From positions 124,001 to 188,000 of the forward strand of contig NZ_JAFBDY010000004.1 of NCBI RefSeq assembly GCF_016908465.1: a stretch of DNA of 64,000 nt, given 5' to 3'. This document shows, in pieces, positions 1 through 9,353 of this stretch. Source of the DNA: Lysinibacillus composti (GTDB taxonomy: Bacteria > Bacillota > Bacilli > Bacillales_A > Planococcaceae). How positions within the stretch are numbered: position 1 is the stretch's first letter; every line of letters begins with the position of its first letter. The notes below the pieces were generated by a model. It was not told the origin of the DNA. It made no database searches and saw only the letters and a list, made by a program, of their open reading frames with translations. Position numbers and translations under genes: made by a program.

Positions 1-844
1 ACGAGCTTAATTCTGCATCATTTAAAGGAATCATTGGTAAGCGAACGCCTCCAACAGGGATTCCGTTTAAATTTAGAGCTGCTTTAACCGGAGTCGGATT
101 TGGAGCAGCGAATAATGCTTTCATTATTGGTAATAAGTTGCGATGATCTGAAGCAGCAGCTTCGTATTGACCGCTTTGGTATTTTTCAATCATTGCTTGC
201 ATTTCATTTCCGATAATATGAGACGCAACAGAAATGACCCCAATAGCACCAACAGATAGAGCTGGTATTGTTAAAGCATCATCTCCACTATACAATGAAA
301 AGCCTTCAGGCGTTTTATCTACAATTTCAGCCATTGCGTCTAAACTTCCACTAGCTTCTTTGATCGCCACAATATTTTTAATATTAGAAAGGCGAATAAC
401 AGTTTCAGGAGTCATATTCACGCTAGTACGACCTGGTACATTATAAAGCATTACTGGTAAAGTAGTAGAGTCAGCAATTGCTTTAAAGTGTAAATATAAA
501 CCTTCTTGTGATGGCTTATTGTAGTAAGGAACAACTAACATTACACCATCAACCCCAGCATTTTCTGCTTGTTGAGTTAATTGAATTGAAGCTCTCGTGT
601 TATTTGAGCCAGTACCGGCGATAACAGGAACTCGACCGTCAACTACTTTTACAACAAATTTAAATAATTCAATTTTCTCCTCATTTGATAATGTTGGAGA
701 TTCTCCAGTTGTCCCTGCTACTACTAAACCTTCAGTACCATTGGCGATTAAATAATTAACTAAATTTCCTGTAGCGATATAATCGATCTCACCATTTGCA
801 TCAAATGGAGTCACCATAGCAGTTAAAATTTTTCCAAAATTCAT
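1..844 (-). CDS. dapA: 4-hydroxy-tetrahydrodipicolinate synthase, C-terminus cut by window edge
   Basis: Condenses pyruvate with aspartate semialdehyde, the first committed step to diaminopimelate, lysine and spore dipicolinate; cytoplasmic. The reverse-strand reading begins MNFGKILTAMVTPFDANGEI and holds the family hallmarks: the GTTGESPTLS segment near residue 44, the YYNKPSQEG loop, the YNVPGRT tyrosine motif and the Schiff-base lysine in the IKEASG motif near residue 163. About 281 codons are present of the roughly 290 usual, so only the tail lies beyond base 1. The ATG at 844 follows a GGATGTGGAGAAG ribosome-binding stretch. The gene stands alone behind a lysine riboswitch and terminator, so feedback by lysine is expected. 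The identity is clear. Confidence 0.97.
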   Translation of the reverse strand, partial: MNFGKILTAMVTPFDANGEIDYIATGNLVNYLIANGTEGLVVAGTTGESPTLSNEEKIELFKFVVKVVDGRVPVIAGTGSNNTRASIQLTQQAENAGVDGVMLVVPYYNKPSQEGLYLHFKAIADSTTLPVMLYNVPGRTSVNMTPETVIRLSNIKNIVAIKEASGSLDAMAEIVDKTPEGFSLYSGDDALTIPALSVGAIGVISVASHIIGNEMQAMIEKYQSGQYEAAASDHRNLLPIMKALFAAPNPTPVKAALNLNGIPVGGVRLPMIPLNDAELSS

Positions 845-910
845 TACTTCTCCACATCCTTTAAATTTTTTTGAAAGGTAGAGGGAGAAGGGCGTTAGAA
901 AAGTAAACGC

Positions 911-941
911 AAAAAAGCAACAACGAGGGCTCGTTGTTGCA
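911..941 (-). terminator. Rho-independent terminator of the lysine riboswitch
   Basis: On the minus strand an 11-bp stem (GCAACAACGAG paired with CTCGTTGTTGC) is followed by a run of six T. It lies between the lysine aptamer and dapA, so it is the expression platform for premature termination when lysine is bound. Confidence 0.93.
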
Positions 942-964
942 TTGAAATAAAAATCATTTCTTTG

Positions 965-1144
965 CGTAAGATAGCCCTCCATATAGTTTCCTATATGACA
1001 ATCCAGTGTTTATTCAACACGGGACCAGCCTCAAGAATAATGAGATTCTATCAACTTCGGCAAATTCCCCTTTCCACAATAGTCATAGGATCTCATCATC
1101 CTCGGATTGTGTACTGATGGTCTTTGCGCCTCTATCCTTACTTC
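965..1144 (-). ncRNA. Lysine riboswitch (L box) controlling dapA
   Basis: The minus-strand leader carries the conserved L-box blocks in order: GATAGAGGCGC, AAGGGGAATTTGCCGAAG, GGCTGGTCC, CACTGGATTGTC and GGAGGGCTATC. The closing P1 helix forms between GTAAGGATAG (1132-1143) and CTATCTTAC (966-974), with a bulge. This is the established lysine-sensing aptamer of Firmicutes, and it is followed directly by a terminator and dapA. The assignment is from motifs and order; I did not fold it by computer. Confidence 0.93.
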
Positions 1145-1249
1145 AATAGTTTGAAATAAGTTGTATATAATTATTAATATGATAATACTCCTTTTTTTAT
1201 GAGAAAGCAATGTATTTTTAAAATTTAGATAATTATGAGAAAATTAATT

Positions 1250-2167
1250 TTAATATTTGCTTTCAATAGCGTTAATTTGATCATAAAGCATTCGATTAAC
1301 TGGAGTTGGAATGCCGTATTTTATACCAAACTTTAACACCGTTCCAGCAAAAAGTTCAAGTTCACTTTTGCGTTTTGCTTCAACATCTTGAGCCATTGAA
1401 GGTTTGCCTTCTGGACTTAGCGTACTTAATACATTTAGCCAATAATTTAAATCCTTTTCGCTTAAGAAAATCTCTTCCTTTTCAGATAACGCTATAACTT
1501 CTCGCATCGCGGCAATCATCGTATTTCTTGCTTCGCCTTCATTTTGAATTGTACCGTAATTACTTTTATAGACTGCAACGGTTTGATTTACACCAACATT
1601 GAGCATAAACTTACCCCATAGACGTTTTGACATATTGGTGTCAACTTCATGTGGAAGTTCAACCTTATTAAAAAATTCACTAACACTCTTTGTTTTATCA
1701 GAGATGATCCCCGGCACTTTGTCTCCAAAAACGAGCTTTCCCTTATGCTCATATGTCAGTTTATTCCCTACTTTAACGGCATCCATACCTTGAGCAACAC
1801 AATAAAGCAACTTGTCATGTCCATATACTTCGCCAATTAATTCTTCACTAATAATGCCATTTAAAGCGGAGAGGATGATTGTATTTTCTCCCACATGATG
1901 CTTCACTGACTCAAGTGCCCCATCTAATCCATCGAATTTTACAGTGAAAAGGAGTAAATCCGCAGGTGTAACTTGTTCATCTGGTGTGACATAGTGGAAG
2001 TCGCATTGTTCGCCGTTACAATAGATGGAATCTTTTTTATATTTTTTGATACGTTCGGTATCCGCAATAATTCTAACATTCCCCTTTGGTAGTCTTTTTG
2101 AGAAATGCTGTCCATACATAATCCCTAATGCACCTAACCCAATTATTGATACTGTCTGAATTCCCAT
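1250..2167 (-). CDS. panE: Ketopantoate reductase family protein (2-dehydropantoate 2-reductase, ApbA/PanE type)
   Basis: This family reduces 2-dehydropantoate to pantoate with NADPH in coenzyme A synthesis. The 305-residue length is normal for it. A Rossmann GLGALG nucleotide loop is at residues 10-15 and the C-terminal domain has the catalytic-lysine helix (RLWGKFMLNVGVNQ) and the later AQDVEAKRKSELE segment with the family glutamate. The ATG at 2167 is preceded by AAGGGAAG. Bacilli often carry several ApbA paralogues acting on other 2-oxo acids, so pantoate synthesis is probable but not proven; no other pantothenate genes are adjacent. Confidence 0.8.
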   Translation of the reverse strand: MGIQTVSIIGLGALGIMYGQHFSKRLPKGNVRIIADTERIKKYKKDSIYCNGEQCDFHYVTPDEQVTPADLLLFTVKFDGLDGALESVKHHVGENTIILSALNGIISEELIGEVYGHDKLLYCVAQGMDAVKVGNKLTYEHKGKLVFGDKVPGIISDKTKSVSEFFNKVELPHEVDTNMSKRLWGKFMLNVGVNQTVAVYKSNYGTIQNEGEARNTMIAAMREVIALSEKEEIFLSEKDLNYWLNVLSTLSPEGKPSMAQDVEAKRKSELELFAGTVLKFGIKYGIPTPVNRMLYDQINAIESKY

Positions 2168-2535
2168 TTTAGCTTCCCTTCCTTAAATAAATAATAGTTA
2201 AGTCAATCTATGTATGTAAGTGGATGTTCATCATGAAGAGTCTCTTAAATTTATCTTAACAAAAAAAACACTAAATGGAATGAAATTACTGAACTAACTT
2301 ACTTAATTTAGGAAAAGCGCACTTCTAAATAATTTACCTAAATTTTACATGTAGTTAATTGATAATTAGCAATACAGTATTAAGATTACACTTCAGGGAG
2401 TAAATCCCGGCCGCTGATTAAAATAAATGGGAAGAGGAAGAATATAACTGCTCTTACAATTTTTGTGAATTTCTAATTAAGGTGAGAAGTTAGGAAAAAA
2501 ATGATTCATAACAATGACTACTTGGAGGGATCTAC
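2168..2535. other. Divergent intergenic region, no gene seen
   Basis: AT-rich spacer between the minus-strand reductase and the plus-strand glycosyltransferase. It must hold both promoters, but I could not single out convincing -35/-10 pairs. I see no RNA structure and no conserved small ORF in it. Confidence 0.5.
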
Positions 2536-3825
2536 TTGGAATCAATGATCTCAAAATTTGTTACAAACTTTAATTTTATCATGTTCCTTTTCTTTGCAAT
2601 ACTGTATTTCTATCAAATCATATACATGTTTATTGCATTAAAGGCTAAGAAGAGCAAAAAGAAACATATATCAAATAGCAATTTTCATAAATATGCGGTG
2701 ATTATCGCTGCAAGAAACGAAGAGCTTGTAATTGGTCAACTAATTAATAGCATTAAAAAACAGAATTATCCTAAAGAATTAATCGACATTTTTGTTATTG
2801 CTGACAATTGTACAGACCAAACAGCTCTTGTAGCGGAGCAAAGCGGGGCAATTGTCCGAAAGCGTATTAATAAAGACCAGGTAGGGAAAGGGTATGCCCT
2901 TGACTATATGATAAAGATTATCCAAACCGAGTTTGCTTACAAAAAATATGATGGTTATTTCATTTTTGATGCTGATAATCTACTTGATCAAAACTATATA
3001 AATGAGATGAATAATACGTTTAGCCAAGGATATCGGGTTATTACAAGCTATAGAAATTCAAAAAATTATGATCAAAATTGGATTTCTGCAGGATACGCAT
3101 TATGGTTCCTACATGAAGCAGAATATTTAAATCTTCCTAGAATGACGATAAACTCAAGTTGTGCAGTTTCAGGTACCGGATTTTTAGTCGAAGCTGAATT
3201 AATAAAGAATAACGGAGGATGGGTGCACCATCTGTTAACAGAAGATATTGAATTCTCAGTTTCACTGATCATTAAAGGGGAAAAAATCGGATATAATAGG
3301 CACGCTATTTTTTACGATGAGCAACCAGTTAAGTTTAAACAATCGTGGAATCAAAGGTTACGTTGGGCAAAAGGCTTTTATCAAGTCTTTTCAAAATATG
3401 GGAAAACTCTAATTGACACCATTATTAAAGGAAAACAAAATCGCTTTTCTTGTTTTGATATGACAATGACAATTATGCCAGCAATGTTGATTTCTTGTAC
3501 TAGTCTAATTATAAATGGACTCTTTTTTTTAGCAGGAATTTTAGGGTTTTTAGACGGTAAAGAGGTTATTGAGGTAACAACCATAGCATTAGTGAGGTCG
3601 TTTTGTTGGTACTATGGTCTATTGTTTGTCTTAGGCTTCGTTACAACATTAACGGAGTGGCGTAAAATTTACTCTCCCGGTTGGAAAAAGATACTCTATA
3701 CATTTACCTTCCCATTTTTTATGTTTACGTATATTCCAATTGCAATCGTAGCACTATTTAAAGAAGTAGAATGGAAACCAATTACGCATACTGTTGCAAA
3801 ATCAATTGATGACGTAAGATCGTAG
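2536..3825 (+). CDS. Membrane-bound family 2 glycosyltransferase
   Basis: Transfers sugars from nucleotide donors to a growing or lipid-linked acceptor at the cytoplasmic membrane. One N-terminal membrane segment (about residues 8-35) precedes a GT-A domain with the DADN metal motif at 145-148, the catalytic-base motif TED at 235-237 and QRLRW at 273-277, the Q(Q/R)xRW signature of processive synthases such as hyaluronan and cellulose synthases. Three or four hydrophobic segments follow. The TTG at 2536 has a GGAGGG box at good spacing; an in-frame ATG at 2545 is the alternative. No polymer export genes are nearby, so the product is unknown. Confidence 0.85.
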   Translation: MESMISKFVTNFNFIMFLFFAILYFYQIIYMFIALKAKKSKKKHISNSNFHKYAVIIAARNEELVIGQLINSIKKQNYPKELIDIFVIADNCTDQTALVAEQSGAIVRKRINKDQVGKGYALDYMIKIIQTEFAYKKYDGYFIFDADNLLDQNYINEMNNTFSQGYRVITSYRNSKNYDQNWISAGYALWFLHEAEYLNLPRMTINSSCAVSGTGFLVEAELIKNNGGWVHHLLTEDIEFSVSLIIKGEKIGYNRHAIFYDEQPVKFKQSWNQRLRWAKGFYQVFSKYGKTLIDTIIKGKQNRFSCFDMTMTIMPAMLISCTSLIINGLFFLAGILGFLDGKEVIEVTTIALVRSFCWYYGLLFVLGFVTTLTEWRKIYSPGWKKILYTFTFPFFMFTYIPIAIVALFKEVEWKPITHTVAKSIDDVRS

Positions 3826-3926
3826 TGGTGGGGTATATTCTAAATTGAAGTGCTAAATGATTGGCAAGTAATTCTATGTATGAGAGACTCGTCATAGATT
3901 ACCTCAACCTAAATTAAATAAAGAAA

Positions 3927-3961
3927 AAAGCGGTGTGAGAAATAATCTTCACCGCTTTTAT
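3927..3961 (+). terminator. Bidirectional terminator after the glycosyltransferase gene
   Basis: A 10-bp stem AAAAGCGGTG/CACCGCTTTT with A- and T-rich flanks. It can serve the plus-strand glycosyltransferase and the minus-strand DUF1540 remnant. Confidence 0.8.
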
Positions 3962-4042
3962 GTTACATATATCATTTGGTTATTATTTGGAAATTAAAGG
4001 ATGCTTATGCAATAATAGATGAGCAACATCTAATTGGGACTA

Positions 4043-4206
4043 TTAATTTTCAAATTCTTCTTTTTTCTCAAATGTTTTACAATCTGTTTCTTCTCTGTTT
4101 GACGTCTCCTTTTTGTTGGCTACTACATAGATTTGAATCACATCATATTTATTGCCAGAAGCCCAAAATGAACAACGTTTACCTCACATAAGACATCCAT
4201 TGCCAT
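4043..4206 (-). pseudogene. DUF1540 small Cys-motif protein, frameshifted
   Basis: A GGAGGTG box 7 bases before an ATG at 4206 opens MAMDVLCEVN, the start of DUF1540 proteins, a family of small cysteine proteins common in Bacilli. The frame stops after 22 codons, but from about 4174 the next frame continues the family pattern: CSFWASGNKYDV, then YVVANKKETS, then ETDCKTFE, ending at TAA 4043-4045. The total of 164 bases is one short of a whole number of codons, so a single lost base explains it. The usual second cysteine of the GNKC motif is also tyrosine here. Real decay is likely; a sequencing error cannot be excluded. DUF1540 has no established biochemical role. Confidence 0.75.
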
Positions 4207-4388
4207 AAAAATGCACCTCCACAATTATTAACATTACTTACCTAATTGATATCTCATGCACTTTTCAATTGTTTAAAATGTAAATTGTAAGTATGAATAG
4301 TGGCTATAAGAATATTTAGGTATTTAGGGATTTGTCGAAGAATAGAATATTTAGTACAAGTATTTCCTAAAGAGTGAAGGAGTTTCTA

Positions 4389-6761
4389 ATGAATAGGGAA
4401 TTAATCATTGATTGTGATCGCTGTTATTGGCAAGCGGAACGCCGTGCATCACATTATTTTAAGCTGCTTTCAAAACAAGTTAAAGAGAAGGCATATATAG
4501 GTATGCTAAAACATGATCTTGCATCGAGTTTTAAGCTCCAGGCAAAACCTTTTTCATTTTTTACATTCATGGAGAAGAAAAAAACATCCCATAATTTCCG
4601 TCGTCAAATTAAGTGGCTAGAATATACAGGCAAACTTGATGCTTTTTTAGAACGGAGTATTTCATATATTTTCTTACGTGATTTAGGAAAGACACTAGAT
4701 TCTACTGACATTCAGAATAGAATACAAAAAGTTGTGAATGAGCTAAAAAGTAATTTGACGACTACTCCAAATAAATCAGAAGTGTTGTCAGGTACATTTA
4801 GCTCTCTAGGTATGTATCGATGGGGGCAAAGGGAAGGAATTGAGGAAACAATTATATGGCTATTCCAAAAACTTACTTCTGTTTCAAAGCAAATTCCAAA
4901 AGAAATAGATTCCCCCCATGCACAGCGTAAGTTAATTAAAATTATTATGGGTGTATTAATGCACCAAATGGAAGAAATATCAGACCAAACCTTACCTGAG
5001 ATCCGTACTAAAAAACTTGATGAAGCAATTAGACTAGGGTATTCCTATGGATTGACGTATCCCTTCATCGATGATTTATTAGATTCTAATATCTTTACGA
5101 ATGATGAAAAGAAACAGTATGCGGAGTTAATAAGAACTTCAATTACTACTAGTATTGTAGCTCCCTTAGGTCAATGGCCAGAAGAAAAAATGAAAATGAT
5201 GAGCTATATTCACGGGGAACTAAAAGAAGCATTTGAATATATTCACTCTCACCAGACGAATGAAAAACGTAAAATATTTACTGAGCAGTCTTATGTATTT
5301 TTCCAATCCCAGGAACTAGATCGTTTAAAGGACTTGTCCAATCCTCAATACACAAATGAAGAACTTTATATACCTATCATTTTGAAATCCTCTTCCTCAC
5401 GTTTAATCGCCAGATCTATATTAAATACCCATGATGATGACGGCTTTAATAATCGAACATTTTTGTATGGAATTTACAATCAATTGGCTGATGATTTTGC
5501 AGATTTGTTTGAAGATTTGGAGGCGGGTGCTGTAACTCCTTATACCTATTATTTTAAATACCATCAAGAACGGTCTGATCTAATTAATCCTTTTGAATTG
5601 TATTGGACTGTTATCTCAAATTTAATTCATAACGTGTACCATTCAGATGAATCGACAAAAGAAGTGATTTTAACCCGAGCGATCAACGGTTTAAAGAGGT
5701 ATAAAGAAAAACACGGTGTTCAAAAGTATAAGGAAGTTATGCAGTTATTCGCATTTGATCCCTCTGAGATTTTCTCTTCTATTCAAACTATTGTAGAGAA
5801 GGCAGAAGACGTTGATTTCCTGGATAAGCTCATTCGAGATCAATTAATAACAGAATTGAAGAAAGAAAATGAGGAACAAGAAGAATTTTTCCAAACAATA
5901 AAAACAGTAAGAAACGAGATAAATCAAGCATTAAGGATTGCGAAAAGTAAAAAGGAATGGTTAGTAGAAGATGCGATTACAGACGCAGCAAATTATAGCT
6001 TAGAGGGAAATGGAAAACGGTTAAGGCCAATTATCGCTTGGTTTATGGGGGTAAGGGTTTATGGATTGAACGAGGTTGCTTTCTTGCCAGTACTAAAATC
6101 AATCGAGTATTTACACACAGCCTCATTAATTTTCGATGATTTGCCTTCACAAGATGATGCGCATTTTCGTAGAGGGCGTAAAACCGTACATGAATTATAT
6201 AATGTTGCGGTAGCCGAGTTAACAGGAATATTTTTGACAATGAAGGCCACGGAAGAACAAAGTTCCTTAGAACAGTTTGATGCCGGGCAAGTACTGAAAA
6301 TGATTCAATATTCCGCACACGTAACAGCAGAATTATGTAAAGGTCAGGCAATGGACTTAGCAAGTAAAGGACAGCAAATGACGATTCAGCAGTTGAATAT
6401 ACTATGTTTTTATAAAACCGGATTAAGTTTTGAAGCTTCACTCGTCATCCCAGCCATCCTTGCCTATGCTGAAGATAAAGAAATTGAGGGATTAAAAAAA
6501 TTTGCCTATCATGCTGGGATCGCATTTCAAATTAAAGACGACATACTCGATGTAGAAGGGAATGTTGACGTGTTAGGAAAACCAACGCATCAAGATAATG
6601 AGAACATGGTTTCAAACTTTGTTTCCCTTTTAGGAGTAAATAGTGCTAAAAAACAAATGTGGGATCATTATTGTCTTGCGATTGAATCGCTTCAAAGTTT
6701 ACCTAAAAATAATAGCTTTCTAAAACATTTAATGAATTATTTCGTTACTCGTGAACGATAG
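4389..6761 (+). CDS. Two-domain isoprenoid synthase: class I-like N-terminal domain fused to a prenyl diphosphate synthase
   Basis: 790 residues from the ATG at 4389, which follows GAAGGAG at 6-base spacing; an upstream in-frame GTG at 4374 lacks a site. The C-terminal part (about 480-790) is a trans-prenyl diphosphate synthase: GNGKRLRP near 541, first Asp motif DDLPSQD at 583-589, second motif DDILD at 717-721, so it should elongate isoprenyl diphosphates with Mg. The N-terminal 450 residues are helical and carry two further Asp-rich motifs, DDLLD at 228-232 and DDFADLFED at 368-376, as expected of a class I isoprenoid synthase fold. Similar full-length fusions occur in the Bacillus cereus group as polyprenyl synthetase family proteins. 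The product is unknown; no cyclase or ABC exporter is adjacent. Confidence 0.82.
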   Translation: MNRELIIDCDRCYWQAERRASHYFKLLSKQVKEKAYIGMLKHDLASSFKLQAKPFSFFTFMEKKKTSHNFRRQIKWLEYTGKLDAFLERSISYIFLRDLGKTLDSTDIQNRIQKVVNELKSNLTTTPNKSEVLSGTFSSLGMYRWGQREGIEETIIWLFQKLTSVSKQIPKEIDSPHAQRKLIKIIMGVLMHQMEEISDQTLPEIRTKKLDEAIRLGYSYGLTYPFIDDLLDSNIFTNDEKKQYAELIRTSITTSIVAPLGQWPEEKMKMMSYIHGELKEAFEYIHSHQTNEKRKIFTEQSYVFFQSQELDRLKDLSNPQYTNEELYIPIILKSSSSRLIARSILNTHDDDGFNNRTFLYGIYNQLADDFADLFEDLEAGAVTPYTYYFKYHQERSDLINPFELYWTVISNLIHNVYHSDESTKEVILTRAINGLKRYKEKHGVQKYKEVMQLFAFDPSEIFSSIQTIVEKAEDVDFLDKLIRDQLITELKKENEEQEEFFQTIKTVRNEINQALRIAKSKKEWLVEDAITDAANYSLEGNGKRLRPIIAWFMGVRVYGLNEVAFLPVLKSIEYLHTASLIFDDLPSQDDAHFRRGRKTVHELYNVAVAELTGIFLTMKATEEQSSLEQFDAGQVLKMIQYSAHVTAELCKGQAMDLASKGQQMTIQQLNILCFYKTGLSFEASLVIPAILAYAEDKEIEGLKKFAYHAGIAFQIKDDILDVEGNVDVLGKPTHQDNENMVSNFVSLLGVNSAKKQMWDHYCLAIESLQSLPKNNSFLKHLMNYFVTRER

Positions 6762-6773
6762 CTCGGTAACATG

Positions 6774-6822
6774 AAAAGAGGACTTTCCAAAAGTTTTTAA
6801 CAACTGGAAAGTCCTCTTTTTG
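6774..6822 (+). terminator. Bidirectional terminator between convergent genes
   Basis: A perfect 16-bp stem (AAAAGAGGACTTTCCA with its complement at 6805-6820) separates the isoprenoid synthase from the convergent DMT transporter. Confidence 0.92.
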
Positions 6823-6835
6823 ATGGGCTTGAACT

Positions 6836-7750
6836 TCATTTAGTAGGGGATTCAGCCCTACTGAATGAAGTTAAACTCTGTTTTTTTCCTAAGAAATTCA
6901 CTATTAAAACACCTGAAATGGCGATGAGCCCTCCTACAAGTGAAAGGGAGGTAGGTAGTTCATTTAGTAAGATCCATGCAAGGATAATTGCAATCACCGG
7001 TTCAAGATAAAGTGTACTTGAAATCGCACTTGCATCAGATAAGGATAATGCAATGGCCCATGTTAAGTAGGCAATTGCTGTTGGGAAAATCCCAATATAG
7101 ATGGCACTTATGTTTGCTTCAAGGCTAGCCGACTGTATGCCCTCAATTAGTCCTGGCGAAAAAATTAGAAATGGAATCGTACCCGCCCACGTAAAGTAAG
7201 CAGTTAGTTCAATAGCTGTATATTTTTTAAATAACGGCTTTTGATAGACAAAAAAGATAGATGTTGCAATTGCCGCAGTTATTATTAAAAAAACGCCAGG
7301 TGATATACCTAGGGATGCTTTGCTAGTCCCTAAAGCAATTAACGTAATTCCAACAAAACCGAATGCTAGACCGATCCAACCTACTTTTCCTAGTTTTTCT
7401 TTTAATATTAAAATAGCAAAAATAGTTGTGAAAATAGGACCGGAACCAACTAACATACCTGCAGTACCTGCACTTACAGTTAACTGCCCAAAAGTAGCAC
7501 ATATATGGTAACCACTTATTCCAATAAATCCAAGAATTACTATTCTAAAAATATCCTTTTTATCTGGCACTCTAATCTTCATTTTTGGCAACAAAGCAAT
7601 CACGCCAAAAATGATTGAAGCAACAATAAAGCGTATTAAAAGTAAATGACCTGCAGAGTAGCCATTTTGTAAACTTACACTATTTGATGCGAAGCTCGAA
7701 CCCCAAATAAAAACAGTAATAAGCGCCAAGATTAATGCTTTTTTATTCAT
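6836..7750 (-). CDS. EamA/DMT-family transporter
   Basis: Ten-helix drug/metabolite transporter of about 304 residues, built of two EamA repeats. Hydrophobic segments run through the whole chain, and the repeat-ending segments (GFVGITLIALGT and the C-terminal GGLIAISGVLIVNF) are typical. Members export amino acids or small metabolites across the cytoplasmic membrane, but sequence alone does not give the substrate. The ATG at 7750 has GGTGAG five bases upstream; an adjoining TTG at 7753 is less likely. It is a single-gene unit, convergent with the isoprenoid synthase. Confidence 0.88.
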   Translation of the reverse strand: MNKKALILALITVFIWGSSFASNSVSLQNGYSAGHLLLIRFIVASIIFGVIALLPKMKIRVPDKKDIFRIVILGFIGISGYHICATFGQLTVSAGTAGMLVGSGPIFTTIFAILILKEKLGKVGWIGLAFGFVGITLIALGTSKASLGISPGVFLIITAAIATSIFFVYQKPLFKKYTAIELTAYFTWAGTIPFLIFSPGLIEGIQSASLEANISAIYIGIFPTAIAYLTWAIALSLSDASAISSTLYLEPVIAIILAWILLNELPTSLSLVGGLIAISGVLIVNFLGKKQSLTSFSRAESPTK

Positions 7751-7919
7751 CAAGTCTCACCAATTTCTAGTATTTTACCTCAAGGGTATTTATTTAACGA
7801 AAACAATCTTCTCATGTTAATGACTAGATTAGCAAGATGATTTTTAATAGATTAGATTCAGCCCATATTCATTGTAAAAGTAAAGGCAATAGTTAAAAGT
7901 TTTGGTGTTGAAATTTGAC

Positions 7920-9236
7920 CTAGATCAAATCATCAAAATGAATAGTATACACCTTTTTTGGACGCCCCCGTAATTTCTTTTGCTGTTTTAAGGAAGCTGT
8001 GGCTGCTCCTTGTTCCTCTAGCTTTTTCAATATTCTACTTGCTGCACGGTCTGTAATTCCTAAATGGCTACTTAAATCTTCTGCGCTTAATAAGTTTGTT
8101 TGTAACTTATCCATTATCGCTTTCACTTTTTGCAGTTGTAAGGAAGAGGTATGGAGTTTACTACTCAGTTCGTCTAAAGTAGGGTCTGTTTGAGTTGATA
8201 TTTCAAGTTGGGCCAGTTGCCCAAGGGGTCCAACTAATTGCCCCTCCTTTGTAAAAACATATGCCTCCGTAACCGGTGATTTATTGTTGGCGGCGGCTTT
8301 TTGTGCACTTAATTGTGCATCCTGTATAGAATGGCCAATTCCCCAACCGATTTGAACTGGGAATCTTAATTCATTAGTTAAATACAATGCCAGATTACAC
8401 TTTGTCATATCATTCGTAATTTCTTTAAAATCGCTATAGCTTGTAATGATTTCAAAATAAAGAGCGTTTCGGTGAATAATAAATTTGATTTTATTAATAC
8501 GTCCAAAGTCTAGAATTGCTTTATGGAGAGACATTTGTCGATAGTCTAAGTCCACTACATTATCACTATTTTTGTTCAACTCTAAATGACCGATTACGAC
8601 TTGGTTTTCAATTAATTTATTTAATTTGATGATCTTTAACAGTGATTCGATTTTTTCCTTCATACTTTTTTGTGAAGGGTGAATGACAATTGGCTTAATA
8701 CCATATGGTTCCAAAAGTTGCGGTAAATTCGTCAATCGCGTCATACAAACATCTATTTTCCCCGTATTCCAAACCTTAAGATGATAATCAAGGATTTCAT
8801 CATAAATATCATCTGAATCATAAATCTGTATTGTATTTGTAAACAATTGAGGGAATTCCTCCGGGCGAACCCACTCTTTTAAACCTAGATAATCATTTTC
8901 CTCATAGATAAAATCCATTGAACAACGTTGCATCTGAAATTCTTTATTTCGATAGAGCTCTTCCGATAATACACGATAGAAATCCTCGGCTGAAATATCA
9001 AAATGAAGCATTGGCACTTGAATGTCAGGAAAGTGATTTTGTATATAGAAGTAGGGAATTTGACCACTAAAAATTATTCCATCTACCTGCTGTATTTTTT
9101 CAATGAATAAATCCTTTAATTCGACTAAAGAATCATAGGAAACGAAAGCAAAATCGACATGCTTAAAATCTAGCGATGTTACTTGCTTTACCCAAGCCAA
9201 TGAATAGACTCTTGAGAACACCACAATTCGACTCAT
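7920..9236 (-). CDS. DNA-binding regulator with degenerate GGDEF/GCH-like sensor region, divergent from abgTAB
   Basis: A 438-residue protein I do not recognise by name. The C-terminal 100 residues look like a winged helix: an SSHLGITDRAASRILKKLEE segment followed by basic KKLRGRPKKVY. The middle contains FPVQIGWGIGHSIQDAQLSAQ, which resembles the late strand-helix of GGDEF/GCH III-like sensor domains, without a GGDEF catalytic motif. The N-terminus has no clear family mark; sequence such as DGIIFSG and the following strand pattern suggest an alpha/beta ligand domain. It is transcribed away from the transporter-peptidase operon with about 100 bases between, so control of that operon is the natural inference. 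Confidence 0.6.
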   Translation of the reverse strand: MSRIVVFSRVYSLAWVKQVTSLDFKHVDFAFVSYDSLVELKDLFIEKIQQVDGIIFSGQIPYFYIQNHFPDIQVPMLHFDISAEDFYRVLSEELYRNKEFQMQRCSMDFIYEENDYLGLKEWVRPEEFPQLFTNTIQIYDSDDIYDEILDYHLKVWNTGKIDVCMTRLTNLPQLLEPYGIKPIVIHPSQKSMKEKIESLLKIIKLNKLIENQVVIGHLELNKNSDNVVDLDYRQMSLHKAILDFGRINKIKFIIHRNALYFEIITSYSDFKEITNDMTKCNLALYLTNELRFPVQIGWGIGHSIQDAQLSAQKAAANNKSPVTEAYVFTKEGQLVGPLGQLAQLEISTQTDPTLDELSSKLHTSSLQLQKVKAIMDKLQTNLLSAEDLSSHLGITDRAASRILKKLEEQGAATASLKQQKKLRGRPKKVYTIHFDDLI

Positions 9237-9353
9237 TACGAGAAATTTCTCCTTTTTCTGAAAATAATGATTGTTAAGTTATTATTTTTAATATATCATA
9301 CATTTAAAGACATGTCATAAAGGTGTCCTTAATTAAACATAGGGGTGATCAAA
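9237..9353. promoter_or_regulatory. Shared control region between regulator and abgTAB operon
   Basis: The 117-base gap between the two divergent starts must hold both promoters and probably the regulator's binding site. It is AT-rich; I could not pick a single operator with confidence. Confidence 0.4.

Noticed and set aside
3976-4191. 71-codon plus-strand ORF
   Set aside because: No ribosome site; it lies antisense to the DUF1540 remnant, which explains the region better.
6043-6441. 132-codon minus-strand ORF inside the isoprenoid synthase gene
   Set aside because: Antisense shadow of a conserved coding region with no ribosome site.
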